Assembly (NCBI GenBank): GCA_032615215.1
Contig: CP128433.1
Coordinates: 4,200,501 to 4,264,500, forward strand
From: Microbulbifer sp. MKSA007
GTDB lineage: Bacteria; Pseudomonadota; Gammaproteobacteria; Pseudomonadales; Cellvibrionaceae
DNA length: 64,000 nucleotides
Direction: 5' to 3'
This document shows, piece after piece, positions 37,769 through 47,657 of this stretch (within the stretch, counting starts at the first letter, position 1; every line of letters begins with the position of its first letter). The translations under genes and the position numbers were made by a program. The notes beneath the pieces were generated by a model. It was not told the DNA's origin and ran no database searches. It worked only from the letters and a program-made list of their open reading frames with translations.

Positions 37769-38947
37769 TCAGTTCTGAGTGATGGTGGCAACGTTGCTCG
37801 CACCAACCTGCTCAATGCTCGCCATATTGTATGCACTGCTCTGGCTAACAGTAGCAACATTCTCATAGCCTCCCTGTCCAACATGAGCGGAATGCTCATA
37901 ACCAGTTTGAGCCACAGTAATCAGGTTATCGCCACCAAAGTCTTGGTGAACATCTGCCAGGTTCAAATCTCCCGCCTGATCAATATCTACAGTATTTGCA
38001 ACACCAGCACTGTAACCATAGGCATAGTTGCTGTTGCCTGTCTGATCAATATTTGCCAGGTTTGCATCGCCATACTGACCGAAGTCAGCACTATTCATGT
38101 CACCGGTTTGAACAAGATTAGCAGTGTTATCAAAGCCGGATTGAGCCATATAACCCAAGTTATTGGTCTCATTCTGGGTGATATTGGCAACGTTGTTAGC
38201 ACCTGATTGGTAACCAAAAGCAGCGTTAGCATCACCTTGCTGCAGGATAGTAGCGGTGTTGCTAATGCCGGATTGAGACAGGTCGAGCAGGTTAATATCA
38301 CCGCTCTGCATCAGATTCGCAGTGTTCTCGGCACCTGACTGATAAACAGTACCTACGTTGAAGTCACCTACCTGACCACCTACAAAACCGTCAAATGAGG
38401 AGTACCAGGTGCTGTTCCAAACACCATTGTTGTCTCCTACCTGGGTACTAACGAAGTAGTTGCCATCACCTTCCTGTTGCAGAACACCCATGTTGTCATT
38501 GCCGTCTTGATACATATCGGCATAGTTAAAGTTAGAATTAGTATATTGATCCAAGTGGATCATATTCTCACTACCAAACTGAGCGGCATAGGCGCTATTG
38601 TAGGAACCGGTCCACTGGTGGATAGTTCCATTGTTGCCTTCCCCATCCTGGTAGGTCAAAGCTTCACTGCCCATTTGATCTGTTTGACTAGTGTATGCTG
38701 CGTTGCGATCGCCAAGCTGGGTCTGGTCAATGTAGTTATCATCAGCAGATGCTTGATATGCACTAGCTACGTTATCGTTACCCTCTTGCCACTGATAAGC
38801 AGCATTATTATTAGCGGCAGATACCTGGGTAACATCAGCATAGTTATTGTCACCGACCTGTACCTGATCACCGTAGTTATTGTCGGCTACAGCCTGGCCT
38901 GCGCTAGCAATCAAAGCAATAGCAGCAGCAAGTGTAATCTTTTTCAT
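37769..38947 (-). CDS. csgA: Curlin major subunit, long CsgA-like repeat protein
   Basis: The 392-residue protein has a Sec signal peptide (about residues 1-21, ending GQAVA) followed almost entirely by curlin-type repeats of about 22 residues, roughly 16-17 in number. Each has a Q-x-G-x-x-N-x-A-x-x-x-Q core, for example TATILQQGDANAAFGYQ and TANLVQTGDMNSADFGQ. Escherichia coli CsgA has five repeats in 151 residues, so this fibre subunit is much longer. One repeat is interrupted by an aromatic stretch, WNSTWYSSFDGF. It is the last gene of a one-strand csg locus, directly before a strong terminator. Confidence 0.9.
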   Translation of the reverse strand: MKKITLAAAIALIASAGQAVADNNYGDQVQVGDNNYADVTQVSAANNNAAYQWQEGNDNVASAYQASADDNYIDQTQLGDRNAAYTSQTDQMGSEALTYQDGEGNNGTIHQWTGSYNSAYAAQFGSENMIHLDQYTNSNFNYADMYQDGNDNMGVLQQEGDGNYFVSTQVGDNNGVWNSTWYSSFDGFVGGQVGDFNVGTVYQSGAENTANLMQSGDINLLDLSQSGISNTATILQQGDANAAFGYQSGANNVANITQNETNNLGYMAQSGFDNTANLVQTGDMNSADFGQYGDANLANIDQTGNSNYAYGYSAGVANTVDIDQAGDLNLADVHQDFGGDNLITVAQTGYEHSAHVGQGGYENVATVSQSSAYNMASIEQVGASNVATITQN

Positions 38948-39001
38948 TTATCAATCTCCCTCGGAATAAAATTATAAATACAAGTAAAATAGTGCAATGC
39001 C

Positions 39002-39502
39002 TTAATCGTACTGCACCAGTTGCACCGCATGGTCGTCACCGAACTGCGCGACATAACCAAACAATCCATCACCATTTTGAATAATGTTTGCAGAATTTCC
39101 GTAACCAACCTGGCTAATTAAAGCCACATTATCTACGCCATTCTGTATCGCTGTAGCTTGGTTGTAGGCTCCTGACTGCGATATCGCAGCATAATTAGAA
39201 TCGCCTGTTTGTTGCACCAACGCTGCATTGGAGCCACCCTCCTGGATCAGGACAGCCTGGTTGTAAAGACCAGACTGGGTAACTTCAGCAAGGTTGTAAT
39301 CACCTACTTGTGAAACCTGGGCCAAGTTACCCGTAATTGAATCTTTTCTTAACAAAAGAAGATCCAGAGCACCCTGCCCAGCAGACAATTCATTGTGGTC
39401 ATCTAAATCAGAAGCCCAGCACACCGAAAGCGGTAAAACCAGAAACAGAAATAAAATTGCCGTTACTCGTTTAGCTGTAGCAATCACCAACCACCTCTCC
39501 AA
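39002..39502 (-). CDS. csgB: Curlin minor subunit/nucleator, CsgB-like
   Basis: A 166-residue secreted protein with an N-terminal signal (hydrophobic stretch LFLFLVLPLSVCWA) and about five curlin repeats such as AQVSQVGDYNLAEVTQ and AAISQSGAYNQATAIQ. It is short, lies next to the long curlin, and has a non-repeat N-terminal segment before the repeats, as in CsgB, which nucleates CsgA at the cell surface. The nucleator role is inferred from size and position. Confidence 0.8.
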   Translation of the reverse strand: MERWLVIATAKRVTAILFLFLVLPLSVCWASDLDDHNELSAGQGALDLLLLRKDSITGNLAQVSQVGDYNLAEVTQSGLYNQAVLIQEGGSNAALVQQTGDSNYAAISQSGAYNQATAIQNGVDNVALISQVGYGNSANIIQNGDGLFGYVAQFGDDHAVQLVQYD

Positions 39503-39792
39503 TAAGAACGGTTAACAACTATAAGAAACAACATGGACACTATAGGTAAAAAAAATATATCTTAAATCAGAAGAAAGATTACATTTAACCGGAAAGAGTA
39601 AGAAGAATGTAAAACTTTTGTATTAAGGTGGTGATTTAAATCAAAACACACAAAAAATAAAACAGTTCAATCCCACCAAATTACACACACAAACATGAAA
39701 ACACATAGATATAATTTAATAAAATTCCATTTCACTAAATTACATATACCCCTAAATGAACATACCAATAAATTTAAATATCCGCTAAAGAT
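39503..39792. other. AT-rich gap between csgG and csgB
   Basis: These 290 bases are strongly AT-rich and contain no gene. The gap splits the locus into csgDEFG and csgBA, and may carry a separate promoter for the curlin genes controlled by the CsgD-like regulator. I could not identify a defined promoter or operator in it. Confidence 0.4.
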
Positions 39793-40638
39793 TTATAATA
39801 TTTTTACTGGTGTCGCAGAATATTCACTGAGGACAGACATAGGGTATTGGCTATTATCTTCCAATGCCCACAAATTAGCATTAACCCCCTGGGATATAAG
39901 ATGAATTACCGCCGACTCTATCGCAGAAAGAACACATAATTGAGCTGGATCGTTAGTGGTCATCCCAGCCTCTATTTCAAGTAAGCGCTTATATTCCACA
40001 AAAGTGTAAACATCGCCTTGAACTTGCCTCGACAAGATTTTCTTGCTCGTTAAAACACTACTTAGAACTCGTCCACTTCGGACATCTACCGCACGCAGGT
40101 TTACAGTAACCTCATCTACACGATATTGTTCAGAAATACCGATACCGAAGTAACGTGCCCCCGCACCCCCTGTTTTGATGTTTGTATCGTAACCGACTAT
40201 TCCACCCTCTAACATAATATTGGCTGACATAAGAGAAGGCAGATCGAATACAGGACTGGCAGGATTGTCCTGTTCTTTCAGTGCAGCTCTAATTATTTTC
40301 CTTTCGGTTAAGAGGTTTTGTAAACCCTCCCGCTCAAGAGTCACAAACCACCCAGATTCATTCAGAACCTGAACCAGCATAGCTGCAGCCCCTTGAGTCA
40401 CTGCGGTCGAGAATGAGCTGGAGGGCGCGGGCCGATATTGTCCAGTTTGATCACTAAAACCGTACACTGCTGCAACTATTTTCCCTCTAGGGGCAGGCAA
40501 ACTGACTAAGTCAGAATAAGTGCTCATTCTATCCGTTAAAGTTGCCTTTTGTTGTCCAGGGCCGAACAACGCCTCCTTAACAGAACTACACCCACTAATA
40601 CTAAAAACAATAATTAGAATAAATATTCTCGATAACAT
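39793..40638 (-). CDS. csgG: Curli secretion channel lipoprotein CsgG
   Basis: CsgG forms the nonameric outer-membrane pore that exports curlins. The 281-residue protein has the lipobox SISGCSS near residue 16 and the CsgG-family motifs: VAAVYGFSDQTGQYR, ITLEREGLQNLLTERKIIRA-like elements, ANIMLEGGIVGYDTN and GIGISEQYRVDEVTVNLRAVD. The start at 40638 has GGTGG upstream; a TTG at 40653 is less likely. Length matches the E. coli protein. Confidence 0.95.
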   Translation of the reverse strand: MLSRIFILIIVFSISGCSSVKEALFGPGQQKATLTDRMSTYSDLVSLPAPRGKIVAAVYGFSDQTGQYRPAPSSSFSTAVTQGAAAMLVQVLNESGWFVTLEREGLQNLLTERKIIRAALKEQDNPASPVFDLPSLMSANIMLEGGIVGYDTNIKTGGAGARYFGIGISEQYRVDEVTVNLRAVDVRSGRVLSSVLTSKKILSRQVQGDVYTFVEYKRLLEIEAGMTTNDPAQLCVLSAIESAVIHLISQGVNANLWALEDNSQYPMSVLSEYSATPVKIL

Positions 40639-40679
40639 CGCACCACCCCACAAAACCTAAGCTTGCAAATATAATTTTA

Positions 40680-41081
40680 TTAGTTGCTTGGATTGAGACC
40701 TACAACTACAATTTCAGATATTTCACCCGTAACAGCGTCGGTGATGGTTATCGTCAATTCACCATCAATATCAACAATATTTACGATATAGTCATCAGTT
40801 ACCAAAGTACCATCATTACCATTTCCCACATCTGTCAGCAGCTGTGAGAGCAGACGAGATTCTAGTGTGTCAGTAAATCTATCCAAGGAAGATGAATCAG
40901 AGTACGGCGAATCCTTAGCATCAGGATCTTTTTTACTGTTCTGTGCACTAGCATTATTCAGCAAATAATTACCATTAAGAGGATTACCTCCAAACGATGG
41001 ATTCACAGGTGTGTACACCAGCTCTGTTGCAAACACCGAGCCAGAAAATAATAAAAAAGCCGTTGTAAATAAAAATCTCAT
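40680..41081 (-). CDS. csgF: Curli assembly protein CsgF
   Basis: CsgF binds the outer face of CsgG and helps place the nucleator at the surface. The 133-residue protein has a signal peptide ending VFA and then the family's ELVYTPVNPSFGGNPLNG, followed by YLLNNASAQNS. Both length and motif are typical. Its ATG overlaps the csgE stop by one base (TAATG). Confidence 0.95.
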   Translation of the reverse strand: MRFLFTTAFLLFSGSVFATELVYTPVNPSFGGNPLNGNYLLNNASAQNSKKDPDAKDSPYSDSSSLDRFTDTLESRLLSQLLTDVGNGNDGTLVTDDYIVNIVDIDGELTITITDAVTGEISEIVVVGLNPSN

Positions 41082-41509
41082 TATATTTCATCCCCCGCCA
41101 AATCAACATTTTGAGACAAAAGATCCTGCAACCTCTGCTGCCTCACATTATTATTTATTTGCGAAGCAGCCTGCTCGACAATTGCACCAAACTTTCTCCG
41201 CCCAGGATAAATGACAGTCTTAAAGACTTGCTTGCTCTCAAAGGTTACCCAAACAACACTGCCCCACCTTGCCGAAGGCCTTTCATGCACGGTCAGGTTG
41301 TAGTCGAATCCTGTCAAATTAGTTGTTATATAAATTGATAGCGATCTAGCAAACTCATGACCTATACCGCTTACCGTATTATCAATTACCAATCCAGTAA
41401 GCAGGGATTCCTCAGAGCTTTGATCACTTGTTTCTTGAGCGTAACTTTTGTGAACGATACACGAAAGCGCAACTGTTAACACAGTTGCGCACAAAAATAG
41501 TGATTTCAT
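41081..41509 (-). CDS. csgE: Curli assembly protein CsgE
   Basis: CsgE caps the periplasmic side of CsgG and gives export specificity. The 142-residue protein has a signal peptide ending SYAQE and the CsgE motifs GLVIDNTVSGIGHEF, NLTVHERPSARWGS and VWVTFESKQVF. It lies four bases after csgD, so the regulator and the export genes are co-transcribed. Confidence 0.93.
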   Translation of the reverse strand: MKSLFLCATVLTVALSCIVHKSYAQETSDQSSEESLLTGLVIDNTVSGIGHEFARSLSIYITTNLTGFDYNLTVHERPSARWGSVVWVTFESKQVFKTVIYPGRRKFGAIVEQAASQINNNVRQQRLQDLLSQNVDLAGDEI

Positions 41510-41513
41510 AATA

Positions 41514-42197
41514 TTACAAGTTTTGACTGGCCCAACTGCTTGCTTCTAACCGATTCTTACAGCCTATTTTTCTATAGATCTTATATAAATGACTTTTAAC
41601 GGTGTGCTCACTAACACATAAGGTTTCGGCTATATTTGCATTGGTATTACAGTCACAGATCAACTGTAAAATTTGCCGTTCTCGCTGCGTGAGGTTTGAA
41701 GCCTTATCGCACCACTTTTTAGGCTTTCTGTGTTGCCTGAGAAAATTATGGAGAACATCTCTTGGAAACCAGTATTCTCCCGAGAATATCCTACCCAACC
41801 TCTCCATAATGACTTTTGCTTCGCACTCGGAGGGTATTAACCCCAGAACTTTTTCCCAATGCAGAACAAAATCAATATCGGCCTTCTGATCGACATTGAT
41901 TAATACTAAGTTGGGAGGTGTGGGCAGGGAGTGTATCTCCCTCAAAAGATTCTCGAGATCTGAAGAGGATACATCGGCACAATCAAGAAGAAGGTATTCG
42001 GCCTTAATACCACTTAGGGATGAAAGTGTCGAGCGCTGAAGGATAGCGCAGGTAGTCTTAAACTCATCTTCAATTCGCCCTGCAAATATTGAGGATTGAA
42101 GATTGATGCATGCGGTTAAAAAGGCAACTGTAACCCCTGTTTTTTCTAACTTAGGGCTAACAACCTTTAGCGGTGCATAATCCTTATGCAAATTCAT
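41514..42197 (-). CDS. csgD: LuxR-type regulator, CsgD-like
   Basis: A 227-residue regulator with an N-terminal receiver-like domain without a recognised phosphorylation pocket, and a C-terminal LuxR helix-turn-helix: LTQRERQILQLICDCNTNAN and TLCVSEHTVKSHLYKIYRK. CsgD has the same layout and activates curlin genes in enterobacteria. Here it is the first gene of a csgDEFG transcript, so it probably controls its own operon and csgBA. Overall similarity to E. coli CsgD seems moderate; the assignment rests on fold and context. Confidence 0.85.
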   Translation of the reverse strand: MNLHKDYAPLKVVSPKLEKTGVTVAFLTACINLQSSIFAGRIEDEFKTTCAILQRSTLSSLSGIKAEYLLLDCADVSSSDLENLLREIHSLPTPPNLVLINVDQKADIDFVLHWEKVLGLIPSECEAKVIMERLGRIFSGEYWFPRDVLHNFLRQHRKPKKWCDKASNLTQRERQILQLICDCNTNANIAETLCVSEHTVKSHLYKIYRKIGCKNRLEASSWASQNL

Positions 42198-42888
42198 CTG
42201 GGTTCCCCCAATGTGCAGTCCTTTTATGTTTCAGCCTGTTACCAGCCTAACTATTTTTTATCAATTTTCCGCGCTCATCTTACGCTGTGAGCTAAATCTA
42301 TTCGATCAACTCATTAACTGCAACCGGTAGTGATCTAGATATCAAAAATTCAATCTTAAGTGTGCCAACTTGGTTCTCTAATACCATTTTGTAATACAAA
42401 GGTATCATGGATCAGTAAACTAAAAAGAAAAATCAACATGCTTTGGTATAGATTTTCTATCGACAATAGAACTCTATAAATATCAATTTTTTTGTACTGG
42501 TCCACATTATTAATAAATTTATTTTGAATAATTTAAGGTAAAAAAAATTGCTACCAACAATAAGACGACAAACACAAGATGATTCGAGCCTCATCGGAGA
42601 CAGACTGACAAAATGGTATTCGATAGCAATAAAATATAAATTTCACCTCATTACTTTTAAGCCATATTTGATCGAGTAAAATCACCTGAGAATTCATAGG
42701 ATCAGGCCCTGCAAATAAAAACGGCAAAATCACGACTTAAAATTAAACAGCTTAAATAGTAATCAGGAAAAGCTTGTTTTATGCTCATATTCGGCTATGC
42801 CTGAATTATTCCCCCTAGGGGAATTGGCAAAACCGTACAAGTTAAATTACAGCATCAAATAGAAATCTACATCCTCCAGGGTGAAGTT
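42198..42888. other. AT-rich gap between csgD and aidB
   Basis: About 690 bases without a gene. It must hold the divergent promoters of the curli operon and aidB. The only clear element is a palindrome at 42808-42824 close to aidB. The middle part (42410-42560) is very AT-rich, as is common in front of curli regulators, which often integrate many inputs. Confidence 0.5.
42808..42824. promoter_or_regulatory. Operator-like palindrome upstream of aidB
   Basis: ATTCCCC and GGGGAAT form perfect seven-base arms separated by CTA, ending 64 bases before the aidB start. The symmetry and distance suit a dimeric repressor or activator site. No regulator could be named. Confidence 0.4.
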
Positions 42889-44547
42889 ATGAACAGTGAG
42901 ATCCACACATCAGATTGCAAAACCAATTATCAGGTTGCCAACCAGCCCTGCCCGCTTTCTGGTCATAACCTCTATATTGCTGATCAGGCGTTAAAGGAAG
43001 CCGTACATATTAATGGGGCCCATTGGGCTGAAGATGACCTGGAGCGGTATGGGGAGGTGTGTGGTAGGCCAGAAATGATTGAGCGGGGCTATGCTGCCAA
43101 TGAATTTAAACCTATCTTCGAAAGTCACGATCGTTCCGGCCACCGCATTGATTTGGTTCGATACCATCCCTCTTATCACCAGCTAATGCAGCTGGCACTT
43201 TCAGAAGGTTTACACAGCTCTCCCTGGACCGACCCACGGGCTGCTGCCCATGTGGCCAGAGCTGCAAAAAATTACTTGCACACTCAGCTTGAAGCCGGTC
43301 ATGGGTGTCCTATCACTATGACCTTCGCCTCAGTACCCACTATCGAGCTAAACCCTGAAATCGCCACTGAATGGATACCCAAAATAACCAGCCGCACTTA
43401 CGATGGAAGTAATCGCCCATATTTTGAGAAAAACTCATTGACGATCGGTATGGGCATGACCGAAAAACAAGGGGGCTCAGATGTCAGGGCAAATACCACC
43501 GCTGCAATTCCCCTCGTCGATGGAACCTATGAATTATTAGGGCACAAATGGTTTATGTCCGCCCCTATGTGCGATGCCTTTTTAATTCTTGCCCAGGCGC
43601 CCGGCGGCTTATCCTGCTTCTTGGTTCCAAGATGGAGGCCGGATGGATCGAAGAACCAGCTGGAGATTCAACGCCTGAAGACAAAGTGTGGCAATGTTTC
43701 CAATGCTTCTTCAGAAGTTGAAATACGCGGCGCATTGGGCTGGCTAATCGGTGCAGAAGGGCGTGGGGTCAGCGCCATCATCAAGATGGTAGCGATTACA
43801 CGGTTTGATTGCATGATGGGCTCATCTGCAGGGCAGCGGCAAGCTGTTATCCAGGCAATATACAATGCTAGTGAGCGTAAAGCATTTGGCAAAAAGCTGA
43901 TTGATCAACCACTGATGCAAAATGTGCTTGCCGACCTGCAATTGGAGGTGGAAGGCTCAATTGCCTTTACCATGCGCATAGCCAGAGCAATGGATCAAGA
44001 GGGCAACGAACACGAAAAGATGCTACTCAGACTCGGGGCCGCGGTGGGAAAATACTGGATATGCAAACGCAGTCCTCATCACGCCTATGAGGCTATGGAG
44101 TGCCTGGGAGGTAATGGAGCTATTGAAAATTTTATTACGGCACGGCTGTACCGAGATGCTCCGATAAATGCAATCTGGGAGGGCTCAGGGAATATTCAAG
44201 CGATGGACGTGTTACGTGCCATCACTAAAACCCCTGCAGTAATTAGCCACTGGTTTGATGAATTAAACATTAGTCGAGGCATAAACACACAATTTGATAC
44301 GGCAGTCGACAAGTTAAGAAACGACCTTTCCGACCTAAATCAATTTGAATACCGTGCACGTCATATTATTGATCAAATGGCCCTGACCATGCAGGCGCAC
44401 CTTCTGCTACAGGGGAGTAGCCCTTGTGTAACTGATGCCTTTATCAAATCAAGAATAGGGATTAACGGCACACACAATACTGGAAGCCTACCCACCGGGA
44501 TTGACATCGCCACTATTCTGGAGCGGGGAAACCCTCTTATAACTTAA
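42889..44547 (+). CDS. aidB: Acyl-CoA dehydrogenase family protein AidB
   Basis: AidB is an FAD protein related to acyl-CoA dehydrogenases and induced in the adaptive response to alkylation in E. coli. The 552-residue protein follows the AidB pattern closely: NQPCPLSGHNLY near the start, CPITMTFA, GMGMTEKQGGSDV, HKWFMSAPMCDAFLILAQ, TRFDCMMGS, AFGKKLIDQPLMQNVL and NAIWEGSGNIQAMDVLRA. AGGGTGAAG lies before the ATG. No ada or alkA is nearby, so control by Ada cannot be judged. Confidence 0.93.
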   Translation: MNSEIHTSDCKTNYQVANQPCPLSGHNLYIADQALKEAVHINGAHWAEDDLERYGEVCGRPEMIERGYAANEFKPIFESHDRSGHRIDLVRYHPSYHQLMQLALSEGLHSSPWTDPRAAAHVARAAKNYLHTQLEAGHGCPITMTFASVPTIELNPEIATEWIPKITSRTYDGSNRPYFEKNSLTIGMGMTEKQGGSDVRANTTAAIPLVDGTYELLGHKWFMSAPMCDAFLILAQAPGGLSCFLVPRWRPDGSKNQLEIQRLKTKCGNVSNASSEVEIRGALGWLIGAEGRGVSAIIKMVAITRFDCMMGSSAGQRQAVIQAIYNASERKAFGKKLIDQPLMQNVLADLQLEVEGSIAFTMRIARAMDQEGNEHEKMLLRLGAAVGKYWICKRSPHHAYEAMECLGGNGAIENFITARLYRDAPINAIWEGSGNIQAMDVLRAITKTPAVISHWFDELNISRGINTQFDTAVDKLRNDLSDLNQFEYRARHIIDQMALTMQAHLLLQGSSPCVTDAFIKSRIGINGTHNTGSLPTGIDIATILERGNPLIT

Positions 44548-44589
44548 GATACGATAACAGCTACTATCGCGCCTATTTCACGCTGATCG

Positions 44590-45330
44590 CTACCAGGGTA
44601 TAAGACTTCCATCCCATGATAGTAATTTTCCGGTATCTGACGATGCCAGTTGACTCAAGACATCTACAATACGATTCGCACTTAATTCAGGGGTGTAGAG
44701 TTTATCTGGGGGCAAATTAGACTGGAAAGGCTTGGATAGTGAAGTATCTGTCGTACCTGGATGAATCGCCACCACACAACTTTCCTCCAGTTTCCGCGCC
44801 CACTCAATAGACAGGTTCTTAACCAGCATATTTAATGCGGCCTTACTACACCGGTAGCTGTACCAGCCACCGAGCTGGTTATCCGTGATACTTCCCACCT
44901 TTGCCGAAAGCGACGCCCACAACAAAGGGCGTCTGCGCTTCAAGAATCCATCCAGTGCGCGCGCTAAATGTAAATGGGAAAGTACGTTGACCTGAATCGA
45001 CTGCAACAACCAGTGATCATCACATTGCGATAGAGACTTCTCCGGTCCATGGAACTCATCATGTAAAATGCCACAGCAGTTGATTATCCAACCTGGAGGC
45101 TCAGAGTGTTCGGCCAAAAAATTTTCAACAATATCGATGGACTCGGCTTGCTCTAAACAAACGGATAAATGGTGTCGCTCACCGACATGGCCAGGAATCA
45201 TATCAACTGTGATTCGACTCAAGGTCAATAATGTAACTTGAGGATAGCGCCGAATAATTTCGGCGCCAATGGCCTGCGCTATGCCACCGGAAGCACCGGC
45301 TATCAACACAGATTGTGGACTTTTGAGCAT
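44590..45330 (-). CDS. Short-chain dehydrogenase/reductase
   Basis: A 246-residue SDR with the Rossmann motif IAGASGGIAQAIG, the NCCGILH variant of NNAG, the catalytic tyrosine and lysine in YSYRCSKAALN, and VVAIHPGTTDTSLSKPF after it. This resembles the C-factor-like SDRs of proteobacteria. GGAGG lies five bases before the ATG at 45330, which rules out the upstream start. Substrate unknown. It converges on aidB. Confidence 0.9.
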   Translation of the reverse strand: MLKSPQSVLIAGASGGIAQAIGAEIIRRYPQVTLLTLSRITVDMIPGHVGERHHLSVCLEQAESIDIVENFLAEHSEPPGWIINCCGILHDEFHGPEKSLSQCDDHWLLQSIQVNVLSHLHLARALDGFLKRRRPLLWASLSAKVGSITDNQLGGWYSYRCSKAALNMLVKNLSIEWARKLEESCVVAIHPGTTDTSLSKPFQSNLPPDKLYTPELSANRIVDVLSQLASSDTGKLLSWDGSLIPW

Positions 45331-45361
45331 ACCGGCCTCCATGCCGGATTATGGAGTTTTA

Positions 45362-47410
45362 CTATTTTCCTTTCTTTTTCTCTCCAGAAGACTGCACTTT
45401 CTCAGCTTTGCCCTTGGAGGCTTCCTTAACGACCCTTAGCATCGGCTCATCAGAGCGGAAAATAAGACCGTGAATTTCTGTCGTATTCTGCCCCTGAAGT
45501 AGCTGCTGTAAAAACTGTACTATTTGGGCTGAAATTTCCTGTCCCGGCACAAGGACCGGAATACCTGGCGGATAAGGAACAATTTCATCTGCACTGGTCC
45601 GGCCAACCAGGTTCTCAATAGCTTCTGTGCCGTTGTCCATCAGCGGCAATTCTTCTGCTTCCGAAAAATAAGCATCTGCCGGTAAACATGTAAAACGGGT
45701 AAATTCTGGCAAACGCCTCGGCGACCCGATATGAATACGCTTGTGAGTATTTCCTGCCAATTGCTTAAGAGCATGAATCAAGCGAAGTAATTTGCTCTCT
45801 GTACTACCGAGGGTTACAAGCACAGTAATGGTATTGTAGGTGGTCTTTTCCACCTGGATGCCATACTGATCAAACAATTTAATCTGCATTTCATTGCCAG
45901 AGTAACCACTCTTGGAAATATCAATAGTCACCTTGGTGGGATCAAGGCGAATGTTATCACTGGCAAGTGGGTCAGCAATCAAGTCATCACGTGTTAGCGC
46001 GCGGAACACACCTGTCTCATTAACGGCATTACGTAAAATTTCCACCATCTTTAGACATTGCTTCAAACGACCATACCCCTCCATCGCCATTTGTTTCCGC
46101 GCCACATCTAGGCTCGCAATCATTGCGTACTGAGGACTGGTAGAGGCGTGCATATTCAGGTTTTCGCGAAAACGGAATTCATCAAAGTCCGGGTCTTGCA
46201 CGTGGATCATACTGGCCTGGGAAAAGGCCGACAGCATTTTGTGGGTGCTTTGGGTCACATAATCTGCCCCACACTCCAGTGCTGTAGGCCGCAACTCGGG
46301 ATGGAAGAAACCATGGGCAAACCAGGCTTCATCCACCAGCACTTTCACTCCACGCTCATGGGCGTAGTCGATAATTGGCTTAAGGTCGTAACGTAATCCA
46401 TCATAGGTGCAGGAGGTAATTACCAATAGGCGCGCATCACTGTGCTCATCCAGGGCAGCTTCAATATCCGAACGCTTTACCGGCCCGTAAATTCCAAATT
46501 CTGGATGCAGTACAGACTTCAGGTAAACCGGCTCACAGCGATTCATCACAATCGCATGGTGAACTGATTTGTGACACGCTTGGTCAACGATAATTTTTCC
46601 GCCACCACCAAGAATTTGCTGAATAACCACTTTATTCGCGGTAGAGGTGCCGTTGGTCAGGAAAAAGGTATGGCGAGCTCCAAAAGCCTGAGCCGCTAGA
46701 TCCTGCGCCTCCTGAATAACCGAGTGGGGCTCGAGTAAACTATCTAAAACTTGAACAGATACAGACAAGTCTGTATTGAAGATATGTTCACCCATAAAGC
46801 GATAAAAATCCCCCACCCAGGGACTATTGCGCAGACTGTCACCACCAGAATGGCCGGGTGTATGCCACGCATCCCGAGCTGAGAATACGTATTCTTTCAG
46901 AGTGTCGGCAAAAGGAGTCGAAGCTCTTCGAGCAATAAACGCCTGCACCAAGCGGAACATATGGTTGAAATTGCCCTCACGGCGGTCGAACAACTCATCG
47001 AAGCGGCGACGCAAATTTGACAGGGATTTTGAACCGGATTTGCCCGGCTTGGAAGTTGTTCCAGCAAAACCACTGTGGGCTACGAGGAAGATGTTAAGCT
47101 GGGAACGCAAAGCGTGAACTCGGTCAGCGAGTTCATCTGCAGCATCCAGCCTCTGCCCATCACTGCCACCATCGACAATGACCGCTTGCAGGGAATCCTC
47201 TTCTTTTGCCAACCTCTCAGCATCTGCGGGCATTACGGCTTCAAAATGAAGACCAAAAGGATTGTCGTGTACTGCTGCCGTATTATTGAGAGCGGTAATC
47301 CACTCATTGGCCAATTTGCTATCAGAACTGACCAGAGCGACCCGACACTCTAATTCAAGGCTATTTTCGTTTAGGTTGCCCAACTCAGGCATCTTCAATT
47401 CCAAACCCAT
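45362..47410 (-). CDS. PLP-dependent Orn/Lys/Arg decarboxylase
   Basis: A 682-residue fold-type I decarboxylase of the Orn/Lys/Arg group. The N-terminal wing domain (about residues 1-155) is followed by DAWHTPGHSGG, FFLTNGTSTANKVV, SCTYDGLRYDL, LVDEAWFAHGFFHP and the Schiff-base lysine in STHKMLSAFSQA. The C-terminal domain ends with a Lys-rich tail. Such enzymes make polyamines or consume protons in acid stress. The choice among arginine, lysine and ornithine cannot be made by eye. It lies upstream of the SDR with a 31-base gap and is likely co-transcribed. Confidence 0.9.
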   Translation of the reverse strand: MGLELKMPELGNLNENSLELECRVALVSSDSKLANEWITALNNTAAVHDNPFGLHFEAVMPADAERLAKEEDSLQAVIVDGGSDGQRLDAADELADRVHALRSQLNIFLVAHSGFAGTTSKPGKSGSKSLSNLRRRFDELFDRREGNFNHMFRLVQAFIARRASTPFADTLKEYVFSARDAWHTPGHSGGDSLRNSPWVGDFYRFMGEHIFNTDLSVSVQVLDSLLEPHSVIQEAQDLAAQAFGARHTFFLTNGTSTANKVVIQQILGGGGKIIVDQACHKSVHHAIVMNRCEPVYLKSVLHPEFGIYGPVKRSDIEAALDEHSDARLLVITSCTYDGLRYDLKPIIDYAHERGVKVLVDEAWFAHGFFHPELRPTALECGADYVTQSTHKMLSAFSQASMIHVQDPDFDEFRFRENLNMHASTSPQYAMIASLDVARKQMAMEGYGRLKQCLKMVEILRNAVNETGVFRALTRDDLIADPLASDNIRLDPTKVTIDISKSGYSGNEMQIKLFDQYGIQVEKTTYNTITVLVTLGSTESKLLRLIHALKQLAGNTHKRIHIGSPRRLPEFTRFTCLPADAYFSEAEELPLMDNGTEAIENLVGRTSADEIVPYPPGIPVLVPGQEISAQIVQFLQQLLQGQNTTEIHGLIFRSDEPMLRVVKEASKGKAEKVQSSGEKKKGK

Positions 47411-47657
47411 AATTCTTATCCATCAGCATAGCTTGTAGGTGAGTACAACTTGCTGTATCAATTATTCAACTATTTGATTTTATTAACTTTTATAAGGCCC
47501 CCGCGAGTTGCGGTGGCTCTGGAATTCCAGGGCAATAAACACCAGGGGGCAAATACTAATGTAGGAGGGAGGGGAATTCTGCGACTACATTGCATTTGGC
47601 GATTTTCGCCAAATGTACCCAGGCATACCAGATCTATTGCCAAGGAAGATAATAAAG

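Noticed and set aside
37769..38947. Periodic repeats of about 66 bases that could suggest a CRISPR or satellite array
   Set aside because: The period matches the 22-residue curlin repeat in a long open frame with a signal peptide. The units are not identical as CRISPR repeats would be.
39695..39904. Plus-strand open frame of 69 codons near csgG
   Set aside because: It overlaps the csgG 3' end and very AT-rich DNA and shows no protein-like features.
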